A stretch of 64,000 bases of DNA from Meloidogyne chitwoodi (Eukaryota; Nematoda; Chromadorea; Rhabditida; Meloidogynidae), in the NCBI GenBank assembly GCA_015183035.1, contig JACZZP010000001.1:992001-1056000 (forward strand). The letters run 5' to 3'. Each line of letters begins with the position of its first letter. Within the stretch, counting starts at the first letter, position 1. Positions 24,318 to 35,277 of the stretch are shown here, piece after piece. Made by a program: the position numbers and the translations under genes. The notes beneath the pieces are model-generated. The model worked only from the letters and a program-made list of their open reading frames with translations. It was not told where the DNA came from and ran no database searches.

Positions 24318-25290
24318 CAGTGATGCAAAAGTTCCAGTTCCGGAACTATGCAGTTCCAGTTCCGGAACTGGAACTACCAAATTTCTGGAACTGGTTTGGA
24401 ACTGGAACTATGGAACTGGTTGATGCCTGGAACTGGTTTGGAACTAGTTCCGGAACTAGTTCCTAAGATATATTTTACTCCCTAATTATCCCTTCATTTC
24501 TTCCTCTCGCACATAGAAAAAAATAAAAAAATGGAAGAAATTATCTATAATTTATTTAGTTTCCCTGTTGATGTATTTATGGTTGAGTGGTTAATGTGTT
24601 AGGCTACAGTGTAAATGGTTGTTGGTTCGATTCCAGGCAAAGGATTAATATATCGTTGTGTTAATTTTGATACGGTTATTTTATTCTTTCATTTTCTAAC
24701 TTTTTAAATTTTTGAATCATAATAAATATTAATATTTTTTGCCTGCGGCTCTAAAAAAGATAAATTTTAGCAATTATACTGCAATAAATTAAAAAAATTT
24801 TTGCCTGCGGCACTGAACATCTTATACAGTGAACTAAGCATATCCTTGTAAATTATTTTTAAATATTTTTCTACTGAGAAAAAATATACGTCTCAAAGTT
24901 TAAGATTTTTCATACCTAAAATAGCCCCCTCTAAAACCATTTTGTTTAGATCATTTTTGGAATGAACGGATATACCAGCGCACGGATATAAAATTTTGAA
25001 ACAGATATGGATATAGACCACGCTGATATATCTGGATATGAACACTGAAATTCGTATAAGTGTACAGTTAGTTATACATCATAATTTACCCTTAATTCTG
25101 TTGGAAAAATGGGAAATTCATAATTTATAAAAAAATTTGTTCTTGGAACTGGAACTGCTTTGGAACTAGTTCCGGAACTGGAACTATGAAAATTAAAAAT
25201 GGAGTTCCGGAACTGGAACTATGAAAATTAAAAATGCAATTCCGGAACTGGAACTAGTTCCATGGAAATTTTGGAACTTTTGCATCACTG
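24318..25290 (+). mobile_element. Element A: 973-bp non-autonomous TIR element
   Basis: Begins cagtgatgcaaaagttcc and ends ggaacttttgcatcactg. The subterminal 100-150 bp on each side are built of repeated, partly palindromic gttccggaactgg modules, which could be transposase-binding sites. The middle is A+T-rich and carries a tRNA-like patch (24576-24634). There is no coding capacity. The right end abuts F-box coding sequence. Confidence 0.85.
24576..24634 (+). promoter_or_regulatory. tRNA-like A and B box pair inside element A
   Basis: tggttgagtggttaatg resembles a Pol III A box and ggttcgattcc matches the B box, about 45 bases apart as in tRNA genes. I could not fold a proper cloverleaf: the D stem and acceptor stem do not pair. 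It may be a decayed tRNA-derived (SINE-like) piece. Confidence 0.35.
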
Positions 25291-25745
25291 ATTGCAATCA
25301 AAACTTATATCAGCCACTATTTTTGATAAATCTGTTGAAGTTTCAATATGATAAATTTTTGAATTTTTATTGAACAACCCCAATTCCCCTTCATTTACAT
25401 TTATAAAAAGATTGTATAGTATAGTTTGCTTATATTCACATTCAAGACAAAAATCATGAATTCTATTACCTACGTTTAACAATAATTTTAATAAAATGTT
25501 GTAGTTTTCCTCTATAGTTATTTGAGGTCGTCCACTAAAGGCAAACCTGAACCAAAGATATTCATAAAAAACCAAATTCTCAAAGATGAATTTCCATGTA
25601 TCAATATTTCCTACATCGAAAATTTGAGCTATTTCGCAATTGATTTTAAATTTATTAATTTCATCATTATCAAAAAGCACTCTAATCATCTCTGGATTGA
25701 AAATAAATTGATCAAAGTAGATAGTTCCAAAATCACAAAGAAAGA
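25291..25745 (-). pseudogene. F-box paralogue fragment broken by element A and the satellite
   Basis: The minus strand is open with FIFNPEMIRVLFDNDEINKF and later IETSTDLSKIVADISFDC, which align to FIFNPEMVNLLFENEEINKL and IETSTDLSKIVTKIYFDC of the intact F-box gene at 18773-20044. The 3' end stops at element A (25290) and the 5' end dissolves into the 54-bp satellite near 25745. No F-box motif or start remains. The missing 3' end is not found on the far side of element A. Confidence 0.85.
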
Positions 25746-28307
25746 TTTATTTCTGAAAAAATCAGAATATTAAAAATATTAATAAAAGGAAGGTAAAGAT
25801 TTATTTCTGAAAAAATCAGAATATAAAAAGAATTCATAAAAGGAAGGTAAAGATTTATTTCTGAAAAAATCAGAATATAAAAAAAATTCATAAAAGGAAG
25901 GTGAAGATTTATTTCTGAAAAAATCAGAATATAAAAAAAATTCATAAAAGGAAGGTGAAGATTTATTTCTGAAAAAATCAGAATATAAAAAAAATTCATA
26001 AAAGGAAGGTGAAGATTTATTTCTGAAAAAATCAGAATATAAAAAGAATTCATAAAAGGAAGGTAAAGATTTATTTCTGAAAAAATCAGAATATTAAAAA
26101 TATTAATAAAAGGAAGGTGAAGATTTATTTCTGAAAAAATCAGAATATAAAAAGAATTCATAAAAGGAAGGTAAAGATTTATTTCTGAAAAAATCAGAAT
26201 ATAAAAAAAATTCATAAAAGGAAGGTGAAGATTTATTTCTGAAAAAATCAGAATATTAAAAATATTAATAAAAGGAAGGTAAAGATTTATTTCTGAAAAA
26301 ATCAGAATATTAAAAATATTAATAAAAGGAAGGTGAAGATTTATTTCTGAAAAAATCAGAATATAAAAAAAATTCATAAAAGGAAGGTGAAGATTTATTT
26401 CTGAAAAAATCAGAATATAAAAAAAATTCATAAAAGGAAGGTGAAGATTTATTTCTGAAAAAATCAGAATATAAAAAGAATTCATAAAAGGAAGGTAAAG
26501 ATTTATTTCTGAAAAAATCAGAATATTAAAAATATTAATAAAAGGAAGGTAAAGATTTATTTCTGAAAAAATCAGAATATAAAAAGAATTCATAAAAGGA
26601 AGGTAAAGATTTATTTCTGAAAAAATCAGAATATAAAAAAAATTCATAAAAGGAAGGTGAAGATTTATTTCTGAAAAAATCAGAATATAAAAAAAATTCA
26701 TAAAAGGAAGGTGAAGATTTATTTCTGAAAAAATCAGAATATAAAAAAAATTCATAAAAGGAAGGTGAAGATTTATTTCTGAAAAAATCAGAATATAAAA
26801 AGAATTCATAAAAGGAAGGTAAAGATTTATTTCTGAAAAAATCAGAATATTAAAAATATTAATAAAAGGAAGGTGAAGATTTATTTCTGAAAAAATCAGA
26901 ATATAAAAAGAATTCATAAAAGGAAGGTAAAGATTTATTTCTGAAAAAATCAGAATATAAAAAAAATTCATAAAAGGAAGGTGAAGATTTATTTCTGAAA
27001 AAATCAGAATATTAAAAATATTAATAAAAGGAAGGTAAAGATTTATTTCTGAAAAAATCAGAATATTAAAAATATTAATAAAAGGAAGGTGAAGATTTAT
27101 TTCTGAAAAAATCAGAATATAAAAAAAATTCATAAAAGGAAGGTGAAGATTTATTTCTGAAAAAATCAGAATATAAAAAAAATTCATAAAAGGAAGGTGA
27201 AGATTTATTTCTGAAAAAATCAGAATATAAAAAGAATTCATAAAAGGAAGGTAAAGATTTATTTCTGAAAAAATCAGAATATTAAAAATATTAATAAAAG
27301 GAAGGTGAAGATTTATTTCTGAAAAAATCAGAATATAAAAAGAATTCATAAAAGGAAGGTAAAGATTTATTTCTGAAAAAATCAGAATATTAAAAATATT
27401 AATAAAAGGAAGGTGAAGATTTATTTCTGAAAAAATCAGAATATAAAAAGAATTCATAAAAGGAAGGTAAAGATTTATTTCTGAAAAAATCAGAATATTA
27501 AAAATATTAATAAAAGGAAGGTAAAGATTTATTTCTGAAAAAATCAGAATATAAAAAGAATTCATAAAAGGAAGGTAAAGATTTATTTCTGAAAAAATCA
27601 GAATATTAAAAATATTAATAAAAGGAAGGTGAAGATTTATTTCTGAAAAAATCAGAATATAAAAAAAATTCATAAAAGGAAGGTGAAGATTTATTTCTGA
27701 AAAAATCAGAATATAAAAAAAATTCATAAAAGGAAGGTGAAGATTTATTTCTGAAAAAATCAGAATATAAAAAGAATTCATAAAAGGAAGGTAAAGATTT
27801 ATTTCTGAAAAAATCAGAATATTAAAAATATTAATAAAAGGAAGGTGAAGATTTATTTCTGAAAAAATCAGAATATAAAAAGAATTCATAAAAGGAAGGT
27901 AAAGATTTATTTCTGAAAAAATCAGAATATAAAAAAAATTCATAAAAGGAAGGTGAAGATTTATTTCTGAAAAAATCAGAATATTAAAAATATTAATAAA
28001 AGGAAGGTAAAGATTTATTTCTGAAAAAATCAGAATATAAAAAGAATTCATAAAAGGAAGGTAAAGATTTATTTCTGAAAAAATCAGAATATTAAAAATA
28101 TTAATAAAAGGAAGGTGAAGATTTATTTCTGAAAAAATCAGAATATAAAAAGAATTCATAAAAGGAAGGTAAAGATTTATTTCTGAAAAAATCAGAATAT
28201 AAAAAAAATTCATAAAAGGAAGGTGAAGATTTATTTCTGAAAAAATCAGAATATTAAAAATATTAATAAAAGGAAGGTGAAGATTTATTTCTGAAAAAAT
28301 CAGAATA
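25741..28307. repeat. 54-bp minisatellite, about 47 copies in three variants
   Basis: The unit carries tttatttctgaaaaaatcag plus a variable half: taaaaatattaat, taaaaagaattcat or taaaaaaaattcat. A g/a change before agattt adds further subtypes. Because 54 is a multiple of three, the minus strand is open for 826 codons as an 18-residue repeat, but composition and context argue against a real protein. Variant order is not random: a run of ten units appears twice, indicating higher-order duplication. About one and a half further units occur at 30541-30615. Confidence 0.96.
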
Positions 28308-29105
28308 TATAAAAGTCTTACAAATTAGTAGGATCAATTCTTAAATTAATTTATTTTTGCTAATAAAATACCTCTTCAGCATTAATTTTTAAAGAAAATA
28401 AATAAAGTAATAATAATTAATTAAACAATTAAAAATGAATATTTAAAAAACTTAATTATTACTATTTTTTAAAAATATTAAATAATTTTTTAGATTAAAT
28501 TATTTATTTTAATTTAATTATTTGAATATTTTACCCCTATATTTATATACAATATTTAAAAAATAATTTTTAAAATTTTTTTAAATTTCCAAAAAAAAGA
28601 ATATCTATATTTAAATAAAAATAGATATTCAAATAATTTTAAAATAAAATTTAAATATTCAAACAATAAAATATATTTTAAATTTTTTATTTCTTAAAAT
28701 TTTTATATAAATTAATTTTAAACTTTAATATTTAAATAAAGCTAATTTAATGCTTTATTTTTTTAATTTTAATTTATATTTTTATCTAAATTTAAAAAAA
28801 AAGTTATATTTAAAAAACAAATACATATATATAAAGAAAATTGAAACAAAGGCAGAGAGTGCAGAGGGGTGTGCTTCGTTCTCGTTCTCGCATTAATCGT
28901 ATTACTCGTGTTTTTGGGACTATTCGTTGCTCGTATCTCGTTCTCGTTTTTTAAAATTCAATTCGGCACACCCCTGGAGTGCAGAGAAGTTTATCTTTCT
29001 TTCTCTTTTAATTATTACAGTTCTTCCTTTATAAATATTCTATTATTTGTATGTTTTTCTAAAATAAATTATTTTTATTATAAAATTAAAAAAAGTTGAC
29101 GATTA
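28240..29105 (+). repeat. Direct repeat S1 (upstream of the MSP-domain gene in map order)
   Basis: Matches S2 (30541-31320) in direct orientation, starting in the last satellite units and continuing through tcttacaaattagtaggatc and the A+T-rich tract to aaaaaagttg(a/t)cgatta. S1 has a 112-bp insertion (28865-28976) that S2 lacks. Confidence 0.85.
28865..28976. mobile_element. 112-bp hAT-like MITE with 8-bp target duplication
   Basis: Ends aggggtgtgc and gcacacccctg are inverted repeats. The direct repeat gagtgcag flanks it at 28857-28864 and 28977-28984. The paralogous empty site in S2 (near 31158-31180) reads gagtgcagagaaag once, which fixes the boundaries. The interior has ctcgttctcg-type repeats. 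Confidence 0.88.
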
Positions 29106-29306
29106 TATTAAAAGTCTACTATATAGAAGTGAAACATTCACTATTAACACACTAACGAAATTTTTTATTTAAAACATTAATTATTATTTATAATTAACGA
29201 ACTACTAGCATTACAAAAAATTTGGGTAAATTAAATATTATATAAAAAATAAACCAAAAGGCTATCAATAAAATTATTTTTTTCCCTTTCAGTTTTATAT
29301 TAAGGT

Positions 29307-30130
29307 TTAGAGTGCAGAAATAGGGACTTCAATTATTTGTAATGGTTGGTCATCATTCATAAAAGGTTGACGTGGATCATTAACATTCGCATCAATTGAC
29401 TTGAAAACAATTTGTAGACGATCATAATTGCATCGACCATTCTAAATAAATAAAAATTAAATAATTAAAAAAAATAATACAGTTCTTGTCAATTCAACAA
29501 ATGCGCAGTCATCAGGTTCAACGACTCCGTAGCCAGGAGTTACTTGATAATTATTATTATTAGTAGATTTTATTTTGAAAGCAACACGCTATAAAATATA
29601 TTTTAAATTTTTATTTAAAAAAAGCCCACTTGTGCCAATTTACTGCCTATCGCAAACTTTACAAAGCCTCCATATTTTGACACAAATATTCGCTGTGGAA
29701 ATATATTTAATTTAGTAATTTTATCAATTATCTCAATTTTGATTTCTAATTTGAACTGAGCCTTCTTTTTAAATATATTTTTAAGGTCGTTGTCATTAGA
29801 ATTAGCAATAAAAATTTCAATAATTAAATAGTTGACATCTTTAGGGCCTGGAAAACGTTCCACTTTAAGTTGAGAATTATCATATTGATCAATAAAACCT
29901 TCAGACGGCTTAGCAACAATATATTTATTTTTATTTAAGATTCGAAAAGCGAAACGCTTAAAAAAATTCTATTTTAAAAATTTCAAAGAAAAACTCACTT
30001 TAAGTTGGAACATATTTCTAAGTTCGATAGACTGAACACCTCCACCACAATAAAAAGAACACGAATCGGGATAAGCACTAATTGGGCATAAATTGACGCG
30101 TTCATGACCCTTACGTAAATGTAATCCCAT
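29307..30130 (-). CDS. MSP-domain (major sperm protein-like) protein
   Basis: Four exons (30130-29999, 29956-29630, 29588-29481, 29441-29307), phases all zero, 233 residues. The second half is a recognisable MSP fold: RVAFKIKSTNNNNYQVTP, GVVEPDD and a following TRTNGRCNYDRLQIVFKS. The first half (RFAFRILNKNKYIVAKPSDG) looks like a second, more divergent MSP-type domain. MSP-fold proteins act as nematode sperm cytoskeleton subunits or VAP-like membrane-contact adaptors; no transmembrane segment is seen, favouring a cytosolic protein. It is intact and lies inside the composite element between repeats S1 and S2, so it may be mobile cargo. Confidence 0.8.
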
Positions 30131-30540
30131 TGAATAAGTTAGTACGCGTAGTATTGAGAAGAAGTAAACGAGTGGTAAATGGATAAAGAATTTAATAAAA
30201 TGATTGGCTTATATAGTACTACCAAACAAGTTGATGTTTTAGGGTAATAGTAGTGTTTATTCCTCCTATTTTTATTATTTATTATTTTTTCCTTTGTTAG
30301 TCATTAAGCGATTTTTATTATTATTTTGAGTGTAAAAATGAGAATTATTGATAAGAAAAGTTAATTACTAAATTATTATTATTGTAGTGATTTGTGCTGC
30401 TATAAATAATCGTCATCTAAATTATCAAAGAATCTAAATCTTTGAGCTTTGAACCATGGATAACATTAAAAAAATAACACCCAATTTTCGGTAATCTGGA
30501 ATTTCCGAAAATTTTCCATTCCCGATCTTTGGGAATATTT

Positions 30541-31320
30541 TTGAAAATCAGAATATTAAAAATATTAATAAAAGGAAGGTGAAGATTTATTTCTGCAAAA
30601 ATCAGAATATAAAAAAGTCTTACAAATTAGTAGGATCAATTTTTATTAATTTATTTTTGCTAATAAAATACCTCTTCAGCATTAATTTTTAAAGAAAATA
30701 AATAAAGTAATAATAATTAATTAAACAATTAAAAATGAATATTTAAAAAACTTAATTATTACTATTTTTTATTAAAAATATTATACTTTTTTAGTTTTAT
30801 TTATTTATTTTAATTTAATTATTTGAATATTTTACCCCTATATTTATATACAATATTAAAAAAATAATTTTTTAAATTTCCAAAAAAAGAATATCTATAT
30901 TTAAATAAAAAAATATTCAAATAATTTTAAAATAAAATTTAAATTTAACTATTCCAAAAATAAAATATTTTTTAAATAAATAAAAAAGTTAATTTTTTAT
31001 TTTCTTAAAATTTTTATGTAAATTAATTTTAAACTTTATTATTTAAATAAAGCTAATTTTATTCTTTATTTTTTAAATTTTAGTTCATATTTTTATCTAA
31101 ATTAAAAAAAAAGTTATATTTAAAAAACAAATAAAGTATAAGGGAAATTGAAACAAAGGCAGAGAGTGCAGAGAAAGTTATATTTCTTTCTCTTTTAATT
31201 ATTACAGTATAAATATTTTATTATTCTACTTTTTTTGTTTATTTTTAAAAATAAATAAATGTTTTTCTAAATAAATTATTTTTATTATAAAATAAAAAAA
31301 GTTGTCGATTATTTTAAAAT
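30541..31320 (+). repeat. Direct repeat S2
   Basis: Second copy of S1 (28240-29105), without the 112-bp MITE. It begins with about one and a half units of the 54-bp satellite, one with a c replacing an a (ctgcaaaaatcag). S1 and S2 flank the MSP-domain gene. Confidence 0.85.
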
Positions 31321-31489
31321 TCTACTATCAGTAAAATTTAAATTTATTATTTTATTTTTCTTTTTCCTTTAAAGTTACCTTAAATTGAAATAAAATATCA
31401 AAATTAAAAAAAACATAAATTTAATATGGGAGAAGATTTGGAACAATGGGAAACAAATATACTTATCTTCCCTTTCCTGCAGTGATGCA

Positions 31490-31667
31490 AAGTTCAAAAT
31501 TTCCACTGGAACCGGTTCCAGTTCCAGAACCGATTTTTTAATTTTCATAGTTCCAGTTCCGGAAATATTCGGAACTATTGTGGGGTGAGGAACCGGTTCC
31601 GGAACCAGTTCCAGTTCCAAAAATTTGGTAGTTCCGCAGTTCCGGAACTGGAACTTTTGCATCACTG
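31490..31667 (-). mobile_element. Element B: 178-bp short relative of element A, inverted
   Basis: Starts cagtgatgcaaagttc and ends gaacttttgcatcactg. Read on the minus strand it matches the two ends of element A in order (ggaactaccaaattt near one end, ggaactatgaaaatt near the other) with the middle deleted. Its outer end is identical to the outer end of A. Confidence 0.88.
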
Positions 31668-31764
31668 TTCGAAAGAGCTCTTCGTGACCTATCGAATGAG
31701 ACCAAAATCTCTTGATTGAACGATTTTAAACAAAAAGTTATAAAGGATCGAAGTTTGCTGGAAA

Positions 31765-31832
31765 CACGCCAAAATTGGACCTATTGGGAGTGTTTTATGA
31801 CTTCTTCATTTGGGAGCCCATCCCTGGTTTGC
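31765..31832 (+). repeat. Copy of dispersed tggacctattgggagtgttt family
   Basis: aattggacctattgggagtg ttttatgacttcttcattt gggagcccatccctggttt aligns with the arm of the 721-983 element and with the interior of the 22770-22947 MITE. Confidence 0.6.
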
Positions 31833-31930
31833 TTTTGGTACATGCGTCATTCTACGGCGCAAATTACAACAAAATAATTAATTAATTAAATGAAAAATAT
31901 TCGCAGCAGCCGCGGTAATCACATAATGAA

Positions 31931-32099
31931 GCTTACTCCCCCCTATGGTTTTTCAATATTCAGGGTCTGTATCTCGGTTCAGGAACATTCGTTCGACTTC
32001 TTCCACCCCTAGATCGACTCAGTTTTTCGAGAGCTATCGAATGACATAATAAATGCCCGGATTGAACCACAAAGAAAATACCTCTTATACGACAGGAAA
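31931..32099. repeat. Outer inverted repeat, right copy (169 bp)
   Basis: Reverse complement of 24100-24268. See the left copy for features. It lies 264 bp outside the right end of the composite element. Confidence 0.8.
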
Positions 32100-32113
32100 G
32101 CCATGTAATATTT

Positions 32114-35100
32114 TGATTTTATCTTTGTTTATTTATCCAAAATTTGATGTCATTTAAAATATTATTACTATTTAATTTAATTAAAATTTGCAAATTTTTT
32201 ATTTTGTTAAATATTGTTAATTAATTTAACTATTTTTATATAAATATATATTTTATTAAATATTTATTTCCTCAATTATCTTGTTAAATAATAAAAGGGA
32301 TATCTTGCATTATACAAAAATGGCACACGAACAAAAAAAAAAGATGACATATACAAATAATAAATAAATAAATATATTTTGTTTATATATTCATCTTTAA
32401 TATATACACATTAAACAATTTTTACTTCAATCAACTCCCTCAGTTTTTTTGCATACTCATTCATTCATAAATCCCTTATGTGTAAAGGGAAGTAGAGAAG
32501 GTTATTTGTAGTGAATAAAAAATATTAAAAAAAAATTACGTAATTGGCAAGAATTATGCATTAAATTAAGTTAATTATTTATTAAGATTTTATCTAAATA
32601 TAATTAAATTTTTTTATTAATTTTTTATTTATTTAATTGTTCTATGAATTAATTTTTAAAGTTAATTGATATTATAATTTAAATTTTATTCAAAAATATA
32701 AAATTATGGGAATCATTTTTCACATTGTAAAATAAATATTTTTTAAATGCCAATGATATTTTCAAACGTTTAATAAATATATATTTTTATTTTCTTTTTA
32801 ACTTATTTTTAAGACTTACGTTTTAACCTTCATTCTCGTTATGTGATTGACATGAGCTGAGGTTTATTACCCAATCCGTCACTCACTTTAAAATAAACCA
32901 TCTCTCTTGCACCGGCCATTCAATTCTTTTTTTATTTTTAATTTTTTGGAGGCCTTTTTTACAAAACTACTTTAAATAAATAAATTTATTTATTTTTATT
33001 TTTAATTATTAAAAAATTAATTATTTTTTTAAAAATTTATTGGACATTTAAGAGAAAACATTTAAACAATATTGTCAATCAAAATCTCTTCAAAATAAAC
33101 GTATATTCTTTATTTTTGATTTTTAATAGGTAAATATATTTAATTGTTTGTTTAGTTTCATATTTAACAAATATATATTTAAATAAATTTATTTTATTAT
33201 TTTTTTAATTTATTTTATTAAAATAATATTTATAAAATTATTATTTTTCATTACATTTATAATAATTAAATAAATTTTTATATATTATTTATAATAAAAT
33301 TATATATTTCTTTGCAAAAGAAAAAACAAAAAAAATTTCAACTGTCCACAATTTAGTATTTTCCCATAGGAAAACTCCTTAAAAAATTTTTTTGTTATTT
33401 TTTTAATATATATTTCCGATTTTATATTCTTCTTTTAAATGCAATTAATTTATTTTATTTACGTAGTACTACATACCCCAATATATACAACATATTGGTC
33501 AAAAAAGCCAACTTTTAATATAAAAAAGGTTTTTCTTCTGTGCCCTTTTTCTATTTGTTATTTTTAATTTTCTTATATTTTTCTTCTTTAATTTTTTAAT
33601 TTTTATTTTTTGCTTCTAATTCCTCTAAGGCAATAACAGTCAGATGCTCACATCTGTTTTATTTATTTTTTTTTCAGCGCAAGAAAATAATTAAGGTTTA
33701 TTTAAAAGAAAGAGGTTCTAATTTATTTTTTAAATTAATAAAAAATTGAAATTTTTATTAAAAATATAAAAATTATTAATTTTGAGACTGACAATAAGGA
33801 AAAAAATTAAATTTTATTTTCTAATTTTCTATCTTTTATTCCTATATTCCATTGTTAAAACATGTATTTTTGCCTTAATTAAATTAATTTTAATTATTTT
33901 ATTATTAATTATAATTTAATATAAATATTAGTTATTTATTTAAAAAAATATTATTTTATTTTTTTAATAATAAAATACTTTTTTTTTTAATCTTAAATCT
34001 GTTGCATATTTATATTATAATAACTCCTTTTACTCATTTTCTCTTTTTCTTTCCCACACTTTCACCACATTTTTGTTGTGCGCATTTTTACTGGACCAGT
34101 GGACAGAAAAAAATGAAGACTTAAAAAGGTGACTTTATAAATATTTTTATATTTATTTTAGGGCCATTGTTGTGTATTGCTGCTTGAGAACATAATAAAT
34201 ATTGCATGCTTTTTTTAAGAAAAAAAAATGAAAAGAAAAATCATATTTAATAAATGATGATTCCGGCACAACCTTCCACGGATTCTTTTAAAAAATAAAA
34301 TAATTTTAGGAGATTTAGAAAAAATAATAAATTTAAATAAATTAATTTTTTCGAATTAATTAATTATTATATTTTTTATAATTTTTATTTTAATTAATAA
34401 CCTTTAAAAAAATTATTCTTTCTTATTTATTTATTTATTTTCGATATATATGTATGTAAATAAGTACTACAATAACTATTGTATTATTTGTACTTTTTTT
34501 TAATTTTATTTGTATTGAATATTCTTTTAAAAATACGGAAAAATAAAAATTTATTTTTTCAATGCTCGCAGTGATATATTTTTAATAAAAAATATATTTT
34601 AGTTATTTAATTTAAAAATATTTGTTAGTGGAATTATTTTTAGTAGTTACATTTAAATATTTTTATTAAATTAAATATTTTATTTTAATAATTATAAGTT
34701 TAACTATTTTTATTGTTGAGTGTTTACATGGATTTTCGCAGAAATTATTTATTTATTTATTTTATTTAAATCAACTTCTTTTTCTCTTTTTCACATAAAA
34801 CAAACCTTTTTTTCCTTATAATTATTTATTTATTTTTTAAACCAAATAAATAAATAAAATAATAAATATCTAAATAAATCGCTAGTTTCAATTTTATTTA
34901 TTTATTTATTTTTATATCTTCTTTTAATGTTTCTTCTTATTTTTCTTTACAAAAAGGTGCCCATTTACGCCTTCTCATTTTCCTCATAAAATTCTAACAA
35001 GTTATTTTTAAAGTTTATTTTCTTTTTTTATTAAAAAAACTTATATTTATTTAAATTGTTTCATTTAAACTATCAAAAAATTATTTTTTTTTAATAAAAT

Positions 35101-35277
35101 TATTTTTTAAAAATTTGTTTTTTAATTATTGACAAAATATATTTAATTTTTTATTAATTATTTATTTTACCTATCTTATATTTATTTAAATCTTTTTATT
35201 AAAATTTAATAATTATTATATTATAGCCTTTTTAAATTTAAATAATTTTATTTTTAGTTTTTTTAATTAAATTAAAA
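32114..35277. other. A+T-rich intergenic stretch
   Basis: No exon-like frame with splice partners found. A ggtttattacccaa stretch at 32861-32874 resembles the spliced leader SL1 with one base deleted, but no donor or snRNA context follows. The rest is poly-A/T and TATTTA low complexity. Confidence 0.55.

Larger units (their letters stand above)
24318..31667. mobile_element. Putative composite hAT-like transposon carrying host cargo
   Basis: Bracketed by two inverted copies of the same CAGTGATGC-ended element, A (24318-25290) and B (31490-31667). The outermost 30 bases at both ends are identical when reverse-complemented. Directly outside is an 8-bp direct repeat, ttcgaaag (24310-24317 and 31668-31675), which fits the hAT nTnnnnAn pattern. 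The inner flanks differ (attgcaat at A, ctttcctg at B), so neither copy has its own target duplication. Cargo in order: broken F-box gene, 54-bp satellite, repeat S1, MSP-domain gene, repeat S2. No transposase is present, so movement would need one in trans. Confidence 0.65.

Noticed and set aside
24576..24634. Functional tRNA gene
   Set aside because: A and B boxes are present but D and acceptor stems do not pair, so it is listed only as a tRNA-like regulatory patch.
25733..28213. 826-codon open frame with an 18-residue repeat
   Set aside because: It follows from the 54-bp satellite period; no splice context or conserved start was found, and the other strand and frames are also shaped by the repeat.
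28869..29099. 76-codon open frame with hydrophobic N-terminus
   Set aside because: It starts inside the 112-bp MITE and runs into A+T-rich repeat S1; absent from S2.
24310..31675. Simple inversion between elements A and B as explanation of the flanks
   Set aside because: An inversion would place the reverse complement ctttcgaa at the inner edges; observed inner flanks are attgcaat and ctttcctg.
32861..32874. Possible spliced-leader (SL1) gene, ggtttattacccaa
   Set aside because: One base short of SL1, no GT donor after the leader and no Sm site or hairpin as in SL RNA genes.
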